NCBI GenBank assembly: GCA_017474125.1
Contig: JAFVIF010000007.1
Coordinates: forward strand, 1-37,044
Origin: Clostridia bacterium
GTDB taxonomy: Bacteria; Bacillota; Clostridia; Oscillospirales; Acutalibacteraceae
Reading direction: 5' to 3'
Length of the DNA: 37,044 nucleotides
In this document: piece after piece, positions 1 to 7,262 of the stretch
Layout: every line of letters begins with the position of its first letter
Position numbering within the stretch: the first letter of the stretch is position 1
Translations under genes and position numbers: made by a program
The notes under the pieces: model-generated
Told to the model about the DNA's origin: nothing
What the model saw: the letters and a program-made list of their open reading frames with translations, nothing else
The model's database searches: none

Positions 1-96
1 ATCAAGTCTGTCGCCCGGTCTAACTACGCCTTTAAATCTTACGTTGTCAATTCCTGCGAACAAGGCAAGCTTGTCTTTGAATTTATCAAGAGTTAA
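1..96 (+). CDS. C-terminal end of an unrecognised protein (partial at the window edge)
   Basis: An open frame enters from the left edge and ends at the TAA at 94-96, giving about 31 residues that finish in VFEFIKS. The composition is protein-like, but I do not recognise the family from so short a tail. It lies in the same frame as the four-helix-bundle gene that starts at 115, separated from it only by this stop codon. The two genes are probably transcribed together. Function is unknown. Confidence 0.45.
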   Translation: MKSVARSNYAFKSYVVNSCEQGKLVFEFIKS

Positions 97-114
97 CAAA
101 ATCGGCTTGCGGAT

Positions 115-438
115 ATGTCAACAGAATTTGCAATTCAAATATTGAAGCTGACCGATAACATCAAGGGACACTATTCCTTATCTAATCAGCTTGAAAGAAG
201 CGGCACGAGTATCGGAGCAAATATCCGTGAAGCGAAATACGCGCACAGCCGTCCCGATTTTATCGCTAAATTGCAGATTGCCTTAAAAGAGTGCTACGAA
301 ACAGAATACTGGATTGAAATCGCACAAAAAGCGAGCATTATCTCTGATGATGTCGCAAAAACTGTATTGCACGATTGCGGATCGATTCGCAGAATGCTCA
401 TCTCCTCCATCAACACCGCAAAGGAGAACACGAAATGA
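115..438 (+). CDS. Four-helix-bundle protein (S23 / 23S rRNA intervening-sequence family)
   Basis: This 107-residue all-helical protein carries the family signature: LERSGTSIGANIREA around residues 26-40, then DFIAKLQIALKECYETEYW around 48-66. The family is named after proteins encoded in 23S rRNA intervening sequences and also includes the Avd accessory proteins of diversity-generating retroelements. Most members have no known activity. The first ATG (115) corresponds to a position several residues inside the usual family N-terminus. The codons just before it (NRLAD) still look like family sequence, yet a TAA at 94-96 blocks any longer ATG start, and there is no clear ribosome site before 115. 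The gene may therefore be slightly N-truncated, or translated by coupling to the upstream gene. It overlaps the NUDIX gene by 4 bases (ATGA). No reverse transcriptase or template repeat is visible, so a retroelement role is not supported. Confidence 0.8.
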   Translation: MSTEFAIQILKLTDNIKGHYSLSNQLERSGTSIGANIREAKYAHSRPDFIAKLQIALKECYETEYWIEIAQKASIISDDVAKTVLHDCGSIRRMLISSINTAKENTK

Positions 439-851
439 TAACAGAAAAATCCTGCGGTGCCATTGTTTACAAATGCGAGAACAGTACAATAAAATATGTA
501 ATTATCCGTTCCAATGAAGGAATATACGGATTCCCTAAAGGTCATATAGAAGGAACAGAAAGTGAAACAGAAACCGCTTTACGCGAAATCTCAGAGGAAA
601 CAGGCTTGACTGTCCGGTTGATCGACGGTTTTAGAACTGAGGATACGCACAGCTTTATGCGTAATGGTGAAGCAAGGTTGAAGCATATAGTATACTTTTT
701 AGCTGAATATTCCGACCAAGTACCAACTGCACAGGAGGCAGAGTTAAGTAGTGTGCATTTAATGGATTATGAAACTGCTATATCAGTGTTTCAGTTCGAG
801 AGTTCAAAAAGGCTGCTGACTGAAGCTCACAATTTTCTGATGCGACAGTAG
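435..851 (+). CDS. NUDIX hydrolase (diadenosine-polyphosphate type)
   Basis: This 138-residue protein has a perfect NUDIX box, G-x5-E-x7-RE-I-x-EE-x-GL, running from residue 38 (GHIEGTE) to about residue 60 (SEETGL). The box binds Mg2+ and hydrolyses a nucleoside diphosphate linked to another group. Small size and the GFPKGHIE lead-in resemble bis(5'-nucleosyl)-tetraphosphatases, but the substrate cannot be fixed from sequence. I chose the ATG at 435 because AAGGAG lies 8 bases upstream and because the protein then begins directly with the NUDIX beta strand. A longer in-frame start at 375 would run inside the preceding gene. The 4-base overlap with the four-helix-bundle gene implies translational coupling. 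Confidence 0.88.
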   Translation: MITEKSCGAIVYKCENSTIKYVIIRSNEGIYGFPKGHIEGTESETETALREISEETGLTVRLIDGFRTEDTHSFMRNGEARLKHIVYFLAEYSDQVPTAQEAELSSVHLMDYETAISVFQFESSKRLLTEAHNFLMRQ

Positions 852-915
852 GTTTACACTACTTTTAGTCTTTTTTACCCCAACTTATACTACTTTTGGT
901 TAGTCTTTCGCATAA

Positions 916-950
916 AAACAACACCCCGACGAGCGGGGTGTTGTTTTTTA
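916..950. terminator. Bidirectional intrinsic terminator
   Basis: A 13-bp perfect stem (AAACAACACCCCG with its complement) has a 5-base loop and a T tract on either strand. It can end the NUDIX transcript on the plus strand and, after the hairpin array, the spoIIID transcript on the minus strand. Confidence 0.85.
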
Positions 951-952
951 TC

Positions 953-1074
953 CAAGCCGCAGGCTTGGCATATCATCACGCGGTACGCGTGTATATCATC
1001 GCCGTAGGCGCATATCATCAGCCCCTTTGGGGCTGTATCTCATCACGCGCCAGCGTGTATTTTCCTGCGGCTTG
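953..1074. repeat. Hairpin array A: short stem-loops joined by TATCATC linkers
   Basis: Five or so mini-hairpins follow one another at roughly 20-base intervals. They are AAGCC-GCA-GGCTT, ACGCG-TAC region, GCC-GTA-GGC, AGCCCC-TTT-GGGGCT and ACGC-GCCA-GCGT. Each is followed by a near-constant linker, (G/C)(T/A)TATCATC or its variant TATCTCATC. The stems differ from one another while the linker is kept. The whole array sits inside an 11-bp perfect inverted repeat (953-963 with 1064-1074). It lies between the NUDIX terminator and the spoIIID stop codon. No coding potential is supported. The linker is the complement of that in array D at 16031-16202. Confidence 0.75.
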
Positions 1075-1079
1075 CTTTT

Positions 1080-1337
1080 TTATTGCTTTTTACCCAATAA
1101 ATATTTTTGCTTTGTTGCTATACCGCCGCGGATGTGTCTTTCATCCTTGTTTTTCTGAAGAACAATTCGCACCTCGTTATAAAGGCTGGGCACAGAGTGT
1201 TTCAGCCTATCGGTTACGTCCTTATGTACCGTTGATTTACTTACGTTGAAAACCTTTGCCGCCTTTCTTACCGTTGCGCCCGTTTCAACAATGTATTCGC
1301 CCAGCATAACCGCCCTGTCGCGGGAAGTAATTTTCAT
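1080..1337 (-). CDS. spoIIID: Sporulation transcriptional regulator SpoIIID
   Basis: This 85-residue DNA-binding protein of the mother-cell sporulation programme modulates sigma-E and sigma-K regulons. The diagnostic stretch YIVETGATVRKAAKVFNVSK (about residues 14-33), then STVHKDVTDRL, matches the SpoIIID helix-turn-helix closely. The RHIRGGIATKQKY tail matches the conserved basic C-terminal extension (RHLRGGEATKLKY type). I start at the ATG at 1337 because GGGAG lies 8 bases upstream. A TTG at 1352 would overlap that ribosome site. The gene is monocistronic and divergent from the giant TIR-SecA gene, with about 280 bases between them. Its presence indicates a spore-forming lineage. Confidence 0.93.
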   Translation of the reverse strand: MKITSRDRAVMLGEYIVETGATVRKAAKVFNVSKSTVHKDVTDRLKHSVPSLYNEVRIVLQKNKDERHIRGGIATKQKYLLGKKQ

Positions 1338-1456
1338 ACAATCAACTCCCAAGAGTTTTATAATAGTTGTTGTGCAAAATCAAATCGGAAAATTTAATTT
1401 TGCCGAGTCCGCTTGAAAAGCAGACGGACGAAGCGCTTTTATCGGCTTCAACAAAC

Positions 1457-1586
1457 TACAATCATTGTTAAATTGTATGAATATAAACCTTTTTTTATTC
1501 GCTGATTATTCGTGTTTGCTTATGGCGTGCAGAGTACAATATTGTTGAAAAAAACTGTTTTTTATGATACTATACAATATATTGTA
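1457..1586. promoter_or_regulatory. Cluster of TACAAT / ATTGTA palindromes (candidate operators)
   Basis: Three related dyads lie within 130 bases: TACAAT-CA-TTGTTA at 1457-1470 (imperfect), ACAATATTGT at 1536-1545 (perfect 10-mer), and TACAATATATTGTA at 1573-1586 (perfect 14-mer). The second abuts the -35 element and the third overlaps the end of the -10 and the expected start site of the promoter at 1545-1573. This is the geometry of a repressor operator set. A cognate regulator is not identified. The XRE protein at 7263-8153 is one local candidate. Confidence 0.55.
1545..1573 (+). promoter_or_regulatory. Sigma-A-type promoter of the TIR-SecA gene
   Basis: TTGAAA (1545-1550), a 17-base spacer and TACTAT (1568-1573) preceded by TGA, giving an extended -10. 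Transcription would begin near 1580, so the ATG at 1564 cannot be the start codon. The GTG at 1621 then has a leader of about 40 bases. Confidence 0.6.
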
Positions 1587-1620
1587 CAGTAAAATGAAAA
1601 ACCGAAGGAGAAAAGGAAAA

Positions 1621-4600
1621 GTGGAAGCTTTTGTAAGTTGGACGGGTGCAGACCGAGACGTAAAAAATGCATTGGTGGAAAAATTGCAGGAGGCAGGTAT
1701 TAACTGCTGGGATTCTGATGAAAATTGTGTTTCCGATTTTTCTTCCGAGTGTATTGAAGCCATAAAATGCTGCGAGGTTTTTATCGTTATAATCAGTGAA
1801 AGTTCAATGAAAAAGGGGTACGTAAAAAACGAGGTTATTACCGCGCGAGCTCTTGAGGATGAAGGAAAGCTTAATATTTTGGTATATAAAATTACCGATA
1901 AGCCATATACAAGCGGGTTTGAGTTTTTAATCAATCACGTTTCCTTTGCATTCGGAAATTTAATAGAAAGAAAAGAATCCTTTGTTGAGGAAAGCGGCAT
2001 TGACACCGTTGTAAAAAGAGCAACCATTCTTTTGCAAAAGAGAAGAGAGGGCAATCCGGAAAAGCCCTTCGACGTTAATATTCCGCAAATTGACGGACTG
2101 AAAATTGCCAAAACCGGCTTTTTTGTAGAAAACAGCCGAAACGAGATTTTGGAAAGCATTGACCAAAAGCTTAGGGAAAACAACGTTATTATTCTTAAGG
2201 AGCTTTTTGGTTTCGGTAAAAAAAGCACCATAAAAAAGTTTGCCGAGCTGCACAGCTACGAAAACGTTGTTGTAGTTGACAACGAAACAAACGGTTTGAG
2301 AGATTTTATACTGTCAGAGCTTGAATTTCGAAACGTTAACCAAAAGGTGTTTGAAGCTTTAGAGGGTAACGAGCTTATTAAGGAAAAATTCCGCCTGCTT
2401 CAAAAGTTGGATGAAAAAAATCTGTTAATTGTTCCCGATGTGAAATTTGAAGCGGCTCCCGATGAATTTATTTGTCAAAATTTATTATCTTTAAGCTGTA
2501 AAATTGTACTTATTACGCAGGAGGAGGCAGGAGGTTATTCCGAATATTTCCCTGTAATTAATTTGGGAAGAATGAAGGACGAGCATCTTTTAGAGCTTTT
2601 TTATCATTACTACCCCTATGCTTATGAAGAAGACAAGGAGCTTCTTTATCCGCATTTAATCAATTTCTTTTCCGGAATCGGCGGTCACACCAAAACAATC
2701 GAGCTTACGGCGTCGGTTTTATCGCGTGAAATGGGTGTTCATCCCGAAGAAATACCGCAGTATCTTTCCTTGCGCGGCAATGAAGGAATGCAGCTAAAGG
2801 ACAAAATAATGAGCCAAATTTCATACCTGTTCAGTATGGAAAGCCTGAGTGAGGAGGAAATCAAGATTTTATTGGTTGCCTCTTATATTGCCGTGCCCAG
2901 AATATCGGAGGGTAATTTTCGCAAGGCTCTTAAAAGCTGTGGTATTAATGACTGGTCCCTCGTAATGAAGCTTGATAAGCTTCGTTGGTTAGACGTGGAT
3001 ATTATGTCACGAAGCGTAAGCGTAGAGCCTCTTATTGCTAAAATTGTTACGAGCACCTATCCCGAAAATTACTTTATTATATATAATTGCCTCAGCGTCG
3101 TATTGGAAAACGTAGCCAAAATTTGTGTAAACAGCCATACCTATTCAAAGCTTTGCTGCAGTATTGAGACGGCGTTAAACAATATGGGCTTCTGCGAGGC
3201 GGCGCAGATTATTGCTGTTTTAAGACAGTATTCCAACGACAAAGAAAATTTTGATTTAGATATAATAAAGCAGGCCTTGGCCAACTATGAAAGTAAGTAT
3301 TCCACGGAATACTGCTCCGAAGCTGTTGAGGATATGGTTTCTGAGGACGATTATACCCTTTGCTTGTGTGAAGAGTATATTAAAACTGCCATGACCGCCT
3401 TTATCACCTTAACAAAGCTGGTGGCAAGCAACGTGGAAACGGAATTGCTTTATAATTTTTCGCAAGAAAGCCAGAGTATGTTTCTGAGCGGCGTCGGAAG
3501 CGGAGAACGGTTTTTTGATATTGAGCAGCTTCTGGGCCTTTCCAAAGAGGACCTTTACGGATTTCTTGAAACCTTTCGCGCCGAAAAGGAGCAAGAGGGA
3601 GGCTTCGATGAAGAGGATGAGGAATCCTATTTATTATTGCAGGCTTTGGCGGCAACGGATGCTTTTTACAATCGTGATATTGCTGAATTTATGCGGATTT
3701 TTGAGTCTATGAACGACCTTATCGACCAAGCTCCGATTTTTGAAAACGACGATAACGAGGTCTTCGTTTACAGCATTTATTTTATTGTGGCAACAATATA
3801 TATGAATATGAAGGCGTACCGTTCGGTAATAAGCCTTTGCGAGAGAGTGATGAAACGTGCGAGGCTGCCTCTTGTCAGGACCTTTATTCTGAACGCGTAT
3901 ATTGAAGCGTTGCAGCATTTAAACGAATACGGTGAAAAGCTGTACGCTTCCTATGAAGAAGTTTTAAAGTGTTTTAACGAAACCTCGGGAGATGCCTTTG
4001 AGAGCCGAGATGAAGCTAATGCTGAGAAAAAAATACGAGTTTTGAATTATGCAAGGGATTTGGCTAAGGGCGAGCAAGGCGAGAGGGCGGTTTATTGGTT
4101 TAAAGAGGCGCAGAAGCTGGGCAAAATGCATCAGCCCACACAAACGGTCAGAACGGCTAAAAAAATTGCGGAGCTTCTTTTTGCGACCTGCGACTTTAGC
4201 GTTGTTACCGAGTTTATAAACACATATTTTTCTTGTGAATATATAGAGGCGTTAAGAGCTGTCGTGGATGAATATGACGGCGCAACGCTTGACGAATTTA
4301 CGGCGTATAAAAAAATGATGGATACGAAGGGAGAAGAAGGGGCAGAGGAAGACGAAACAAGATATATAAGCTATTATCATCAATATTCGCGCGAAAACAA
4401 CAGCCTACAGGAAAGGGCCTACCGTTCGGTTGCCGAAAGGGTGTCGGCCTTCGATTTCAGTCAGCTTACAAACGCGGAAATAAAGGAGCACGCTTTATCG
4501 CTTAAAGCGAGAGCAAAAAGAGAAAAGCTTTTGGCCTTGGCCAGTGAATGCTTTGCGCTTGCAAGCGAGGCGGGCTTCAGGGTTTTGGGATATAGGCATC

Positions 4601-6816
4601 ATTACGTTCAGTATATGGGCGCCGCGGCTATGGCCGACGGTAAGGTTGCCGAAATTTTAAACGGAGAAGGCAAAACCTATACTATCGTTCTTGTGGCGTT
4701 TTTAAACTATATTTTCGGCCGTAAGGTTTTTGTGCTTGACAGCTCACCCTTCCTTACAAAACGTAACCATGAATGGATGCACGGTGTATACAGCCTTTTA
4801 GGTATGAGCAGTGAGCATATTGAATATTTTGAGCAGTTTTATAAAAGAAACGGAAAGCAGCAGGCTGACGTTACCTATATTACGGTAAGACAATTAATAT
4901 TCGGACAGCTTGAAAGCGAATTGGAGGTTGATTTCAAGAGGGAGGATATGAAGCTCGGCTGTGCAATTATAGATGAAATAGACAGCGTTATTGTTGATGA
5001 GGCCGTCAGACCCTACGATTTGGTTAAGAATACGGGTGATAGCACTGTTGTAGAAATTTGTGAAATTGCGTACCGCCTTGCACAGGAGCTTGCGTTTGAT
5101 GAAGATTGCTATTCGTATGAATCGAAAAGGATCGATTTAAAGCAGGGTGTATGCAGGTATATTGAAAGGGCCTTCGGAGTTTCCTATGATTCGCCTGCCG
5201 ACATTGAAAAAATCGGCAAGATAGAGGAGGCTCTGACGGTTGCGCTTCTTTGCTGTAACCATTTTGAAAGAGGTGTTGATTACCACCTTCAAAAGGGAGT
5301 ACCCGTATATGAAAATACACAAAACGGTATCTTTGCGGATTTTTCGCCGATGTACGAGTACTTTTTGGCAAGGCTTAACGATTTAAGCGTTTCGCGAGCT
5401 CAAAAGGAGCTTTCAACAGGTCGTACTGTACTTAATTCTACCTGTGTAAAGGATTTAATTAACAGATTTGACCGAGTTTGCGGAACTACGGCTACGGCGG
5501 CAAGCTTTAAGAAAGAGTTTAAAGAAATTTACGATTTGGATTACGTAGCAATACCGCCCTTTGCTCCCTGCATAAGAGAAAATTTGCAGTCCCCCGTATT
5601 TATGAACGAGGAAGCCAAGAAGGCGGCCATTCTTGAAACGGTTGTTGAAAAGCACCAAAAGGGGCAGCCCATACTTATAATTACTCAAACTGTTGAAGAA
5701 TCGGAGGAATATTCACGGCGTCTTAAGGCGGTTGGTATTGAACACAAGGTGCTTAACGCAAAAAACAGTGACGATTCAACCGATATAATTGCTCTTTCGG
5801 GCGAAATGAATTCCGTTCTTGTTGCAACCTTTATAATTAATCGCGGTACTGACATTAAATTGGGCGGCAATGCTGAGATTAAAACGAGAAGAGAGCTTGT
5901 AAATATGGGTGTTGACGTAACGGGACTTGAGGAGCTTATTTATGCCGTTCCCACCGAGGAACAGAAGGAATCTCCGCTTTACAAAAAATACTATGCTCTT
6001 CTTGAGAAAAACAGGCTTTTGGTTGAAATGGAAAAGGAGAAGGTTGTTGCTTCGGGCGGTCTTTGTGTTATAGGCACCAGCTTTTTCTTGGAGCTGAGAA
6101 CCGAACAACAAACCCGAGGCAGAAGCGGAAGACAGGGTGAGGTTGGCGAAAGCATTGTTTTCCGTTCCATAGAGGATGGAATTATACGCCGTTCCATAGG
6201 TGAGGGCTTTGTTGAAAGATTGCAAAGTATGGCAACCGATGATATGGCGATACATTCAAATATTTTAAATAAGGCTTTACAGAATTTGCGTCAAAGAATC
6301 CACGATAAGCATTTTTCGGATATCAGAGCAAAAAATAAGCGTTCCGCCTTTATAGATGCAGGCAGAAGAAGCTTTCTTGAAGTAAAGAACGAGCTTTACG
6401 AAGGAAAGGCGACCGTTGTAGACATAATTCACCAATGGTCGCAAAACGAATCGGTTAAAAAAGAAATTCTTCTTTTCCAAAAAGGCATTAAAAACAATCA
6501 AAGGTTAGCTCTTTACAAATTATATTTGCGGCATAAGGATAGGCTTTCGGCGGCAAAGGGCATTAATTTGGAACGAAGACTTTTTGATGCTTTTATGAGT
6601 GAAACCGAGGAGCTTTTTGCTAAAGAAGGCGACAATAAAGAAATTATGATTGTTCATTTCCTTTTAAAGGAAGGGTTTGAAAGGTATATTGAAACTGTGG
6701 ACAAAACTCTTAAAAACGTTGAAGCCTCCGACCGTTCCCTTGAACGTTTTTTCCGACAGGAGAGAAACCGCTTATTTGCTTCTTCTGTTGAAAGATTGCT
6801 GAAAATGAAGGCTTAG
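1621..6816 (+). CDS. Giant TIR - NB-ARC/STAND-like NTPase - helical - SecA-motor fusion protein
   Basis: About 1731 residues from the GTG at 1621, which has AAGGAG 10 bases upstream. Numbering uses that start. Residues 1-135 are a TIR domain: FVSWTGAD near the start, and SESSMKKGYVKNEV with Glu71 in the position of the NAD-hydrolase catalytic Glu. Residues about 155-480 resemble NB-ARC plus winged helix: a degenerate P-loop GFGKKST (197-203), a Walker-B-like LLIVPD (268-273), and LSEEEIKILL at 409. Residues 480-925 are alpha-helical and possibly TPR-like. Residues 926-1731 are a SecA homologue of near-normal length. It has LGYRHHYVQYMG, Walker A GEGKT (1015-1019), DEID (1118-1121), GTTATA (1288-1293), RGTD (1408-1411), QQTRGRSGRQG (1496-1506) and a helical-scaffold-like segment. 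The SecA zinc tail is absent. It has its own promoter and terminator. Function is unknown; an NLR-like immune role is inferred. Confidence 0.9.
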   Translation: MEAFVSWTGADRDVKNALVEKLQEAGINCWDSDENCVSDFSSECIEAIKCCEVFIVIISESSMKKGYVKNEVITARALEDEGKLNILVYKITDKPYTSGFEFLINHVSFAFGNLIERKESFVEESGIDTVVKRATILLQKRREGNPEKPFDVNIPQIDGLKIAKTGFFVENSRNEILESIDQKLRENNVIILKELFGFGKKSTIKKFAELHSYENVVVVDNETNGLRDFILSELEFRNVNQKVFEALEGNELIKEKFRLLQKLDEKNLLIVPDVKFEAAPDEFICQNLLSLSCKIVLITQEEAGGYSEYFPVINLGRMKDEHLLELFYHYYPYAYEEDKELLYPHLINFFSGIGGHTKTIELTASVLSREMGVHPEEIPQYLSLRGNEGMQLKDKIMSQISYLFSMESLSEEEIKILLVASYIAVPRISEGNFRKALKSCGINDWSLVMKLDKLRWLDVDIMSRSVSVEPLIAKIVTSTYPENYFIIYNCLSVVLENVAKICVNSHTYSKLCCSIETALNNMGFCEAAQIIAVLRQYSNDKENFDLDIIKQALANYESKYSTEYCSEAVEDMVSEDDYTLCLCEEYIKTAMTAFITLTKLVASNVETELLYNFSQESQSMFLSGVGSGERFFDIEQLLGLSKEDLYGFLETFRAEKEQEGGFDEEDEESYLLLQALAATDAFYNRDIAEFMRIFESMNDLIDQAPIFENDDNEVFVYSIYFIVATIYMNMKAYRSVISLCERVMKRARLPLVRTFILNAYIEALQHLNEYGEKLYASYEEVLKCFNETSGDAFESRDEANAEKKIRVLNYARDLAKGEQGERAVYWFKEAQKLGKMHQPTQTVRTAKKIAELLFATCDFSVVTEFINTYFSCEYIEALRAVVDEYDGATLDEFTAYKKMMDTKGEEGAEEDETRYISYYHQYSRENNSLQERAYRSVAERVSAFDFSQLTNAEIKEHALSLKARAKREKLLALASECFALASEAGFRVLGYRHHYVQYMGAAAMADGKVAEILNGEGKTYTIVLVAFLNYIFGRKVFVLDSSPFLTKRNHEWMHGVYSLLGMSSEHIEYFEQFYKRNGKQQADVTYITVRQLIFGQLESELEVDFKREDMKLGCAIIDEIDSVIVDEAVRPYDLVKNTGDSTVVEICEIAYRLAQELAFDEDCYSYESKRIDLKQGVCRYIERAFGVSYDSPADIEKIGKIEEALTVALLCCNHFERGVDYHLQKGVPVYENTQNGIFADFSPMYEYFLARLNDLSVSRAQKELSTGRTVLNSTCVKDLINRFDRVCGTTATAASFKKEFKEIYDLDYVAIPPFAPCIRENLQSPVFMNEEAKKAAILETVVEKHQKGQPILIITQTVEESEEYSRRLKAVGIEHKVLNAKNSDDSTDIIALSGEMNSVLVATFIINRGTDIKLGGNAEIKTRRELVNMGVDVTGLEELIYAVPTEEQKESPLYKKYYALLEKNRLLVEMEKEKVVASGGLCVIGTSFFLELRTEQQTRGRSGRQGEVGESIVFRSIEDGIIRRSIGEGFVERLQSMATDDMAIHSNILNKALQNLRQRIHDKHFSDIRAKNKRSAFIDAGRRSFLEVKNELYEGKATVVDIIHQWSQNESVKKEILLFQKGIKNNQRLALYKLYLRHKDRLSAAKGINLERRLFDAFMSETEELFAKEGDNKEIMIVHFLLKEGFERYIETVDKTLKNVEASDRSLERFFRQERNRLFASSVERLLKMKA

Positions 6817-6900
6817 CCCAAAAGAAGACGAGTTGCGTATGAACCGTAATTACGTTTAAGAAAAAAATCCGTTGCAAGGCGTAGAGTTGCTAAGGACAGA

Positions 6901-6937
6901 AAAAGATGCACGAAAATTTCGTGCATCTTTTATTTTT
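6901..6937 (+). terminator. Intrinsic terminator after the TIR-SecA gene
   Basis: AAAAGATGCACG and CGTGCATCTTTT pair around a short A/T loop and are followed by ATTTTT, 85 bases after the stop codon. It closes a one-gene transcription unit. Confidence 0.8.
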
Positions 6938-7022
6938 GTCTTATACCGGAACAAGCAGGGAACTTGTACGGCAGTTCCCACTTGTTAGGAGAACCTAAAA
7001 CCCTTTTACCTATCTCAAAGAA

Positions 7023-7162
7023 AGTGATATTCTTTTAGAATACCTCGCCAACAGCGAGATATTTCTAAAAGAGTGATATTAAAACCTTACGGTTTTAGTG
7101 ATATTTTATTCGCCCCAAAACTGCCGAAGGCAATACCACTCGGCTTTTAGCCGAATATCACT
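7023..7162. repeat. Hairpin array B: stem-loops joined by AGTGATATT linkers
   Basis: Stem-loops alternate with the linker AGTGATATT or its complement AATATCACT. They are a 17-bp imperfect stem (TTTTAGAA..CTCGC, loop CAACA, GCGAG..TTCTAAAA), AAAACC-TTAC-GGTTTT, TGCC-GAA-GGCA, and CGGC-TTTTA-GCCG. The first 92 bases (7023-7114) are identical to 8369-8460 except for one base. Between the terminator at 6937 and this array lies another imperfect hairpin (AACAAG..GGGAACT with AGTTCCC..CTTGTT, about 6950-6989). I see no gene between 6817 and 7262. Confidence 0.75.
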
Positions 7163-7262
7163 GCGAAGGCATATGCTCCGGGTGAATAGAATATCAAACT
7201 TATCACTATTTAATTCATATTAATTGAAATTGAGGCAAGGATATTTTCCTTGCCTCAATTTT

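Noticed and set aside
1-900. Diversity-generating retroelement, because of the Avd-like four-helix-bundle protein
   Set aside because: No reverse transcriptase, template or variable repeat is visible. The S23 family is much wider than Avd.
896-1249. Plus-strand open frame of 117 codons across hairpin array A
   Set aside because: It runs through the hairpin repeats and antisense to spoIIID, with no ribosome site and a composition of short repeats.
1450-1500. Sigma-E promoter for spoIIID at the CATACAAT on the minus strand
   Set aside because: The -10-like CATACAAT is present, but no acceptable -35 (ATATT-type) lies about 14 bases upstream.
1564-1620. ATG starts at 1564 and 1594 for the TIR-SecA gene
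   Set aside because: 1564 lies between the -35 and -10 of the promoter and so is not transcribed. 1594 has no ribosome site. The GTG at 1621 follows AAGGAG and begins right at the TIR domain.
1621-6816. The large gene as an accessory SecA2 for export
   Set aside because: SecA2 proteins are not fused to TIR and NLR-like modules, and no accessory SecY or export substrate gene is nearby.
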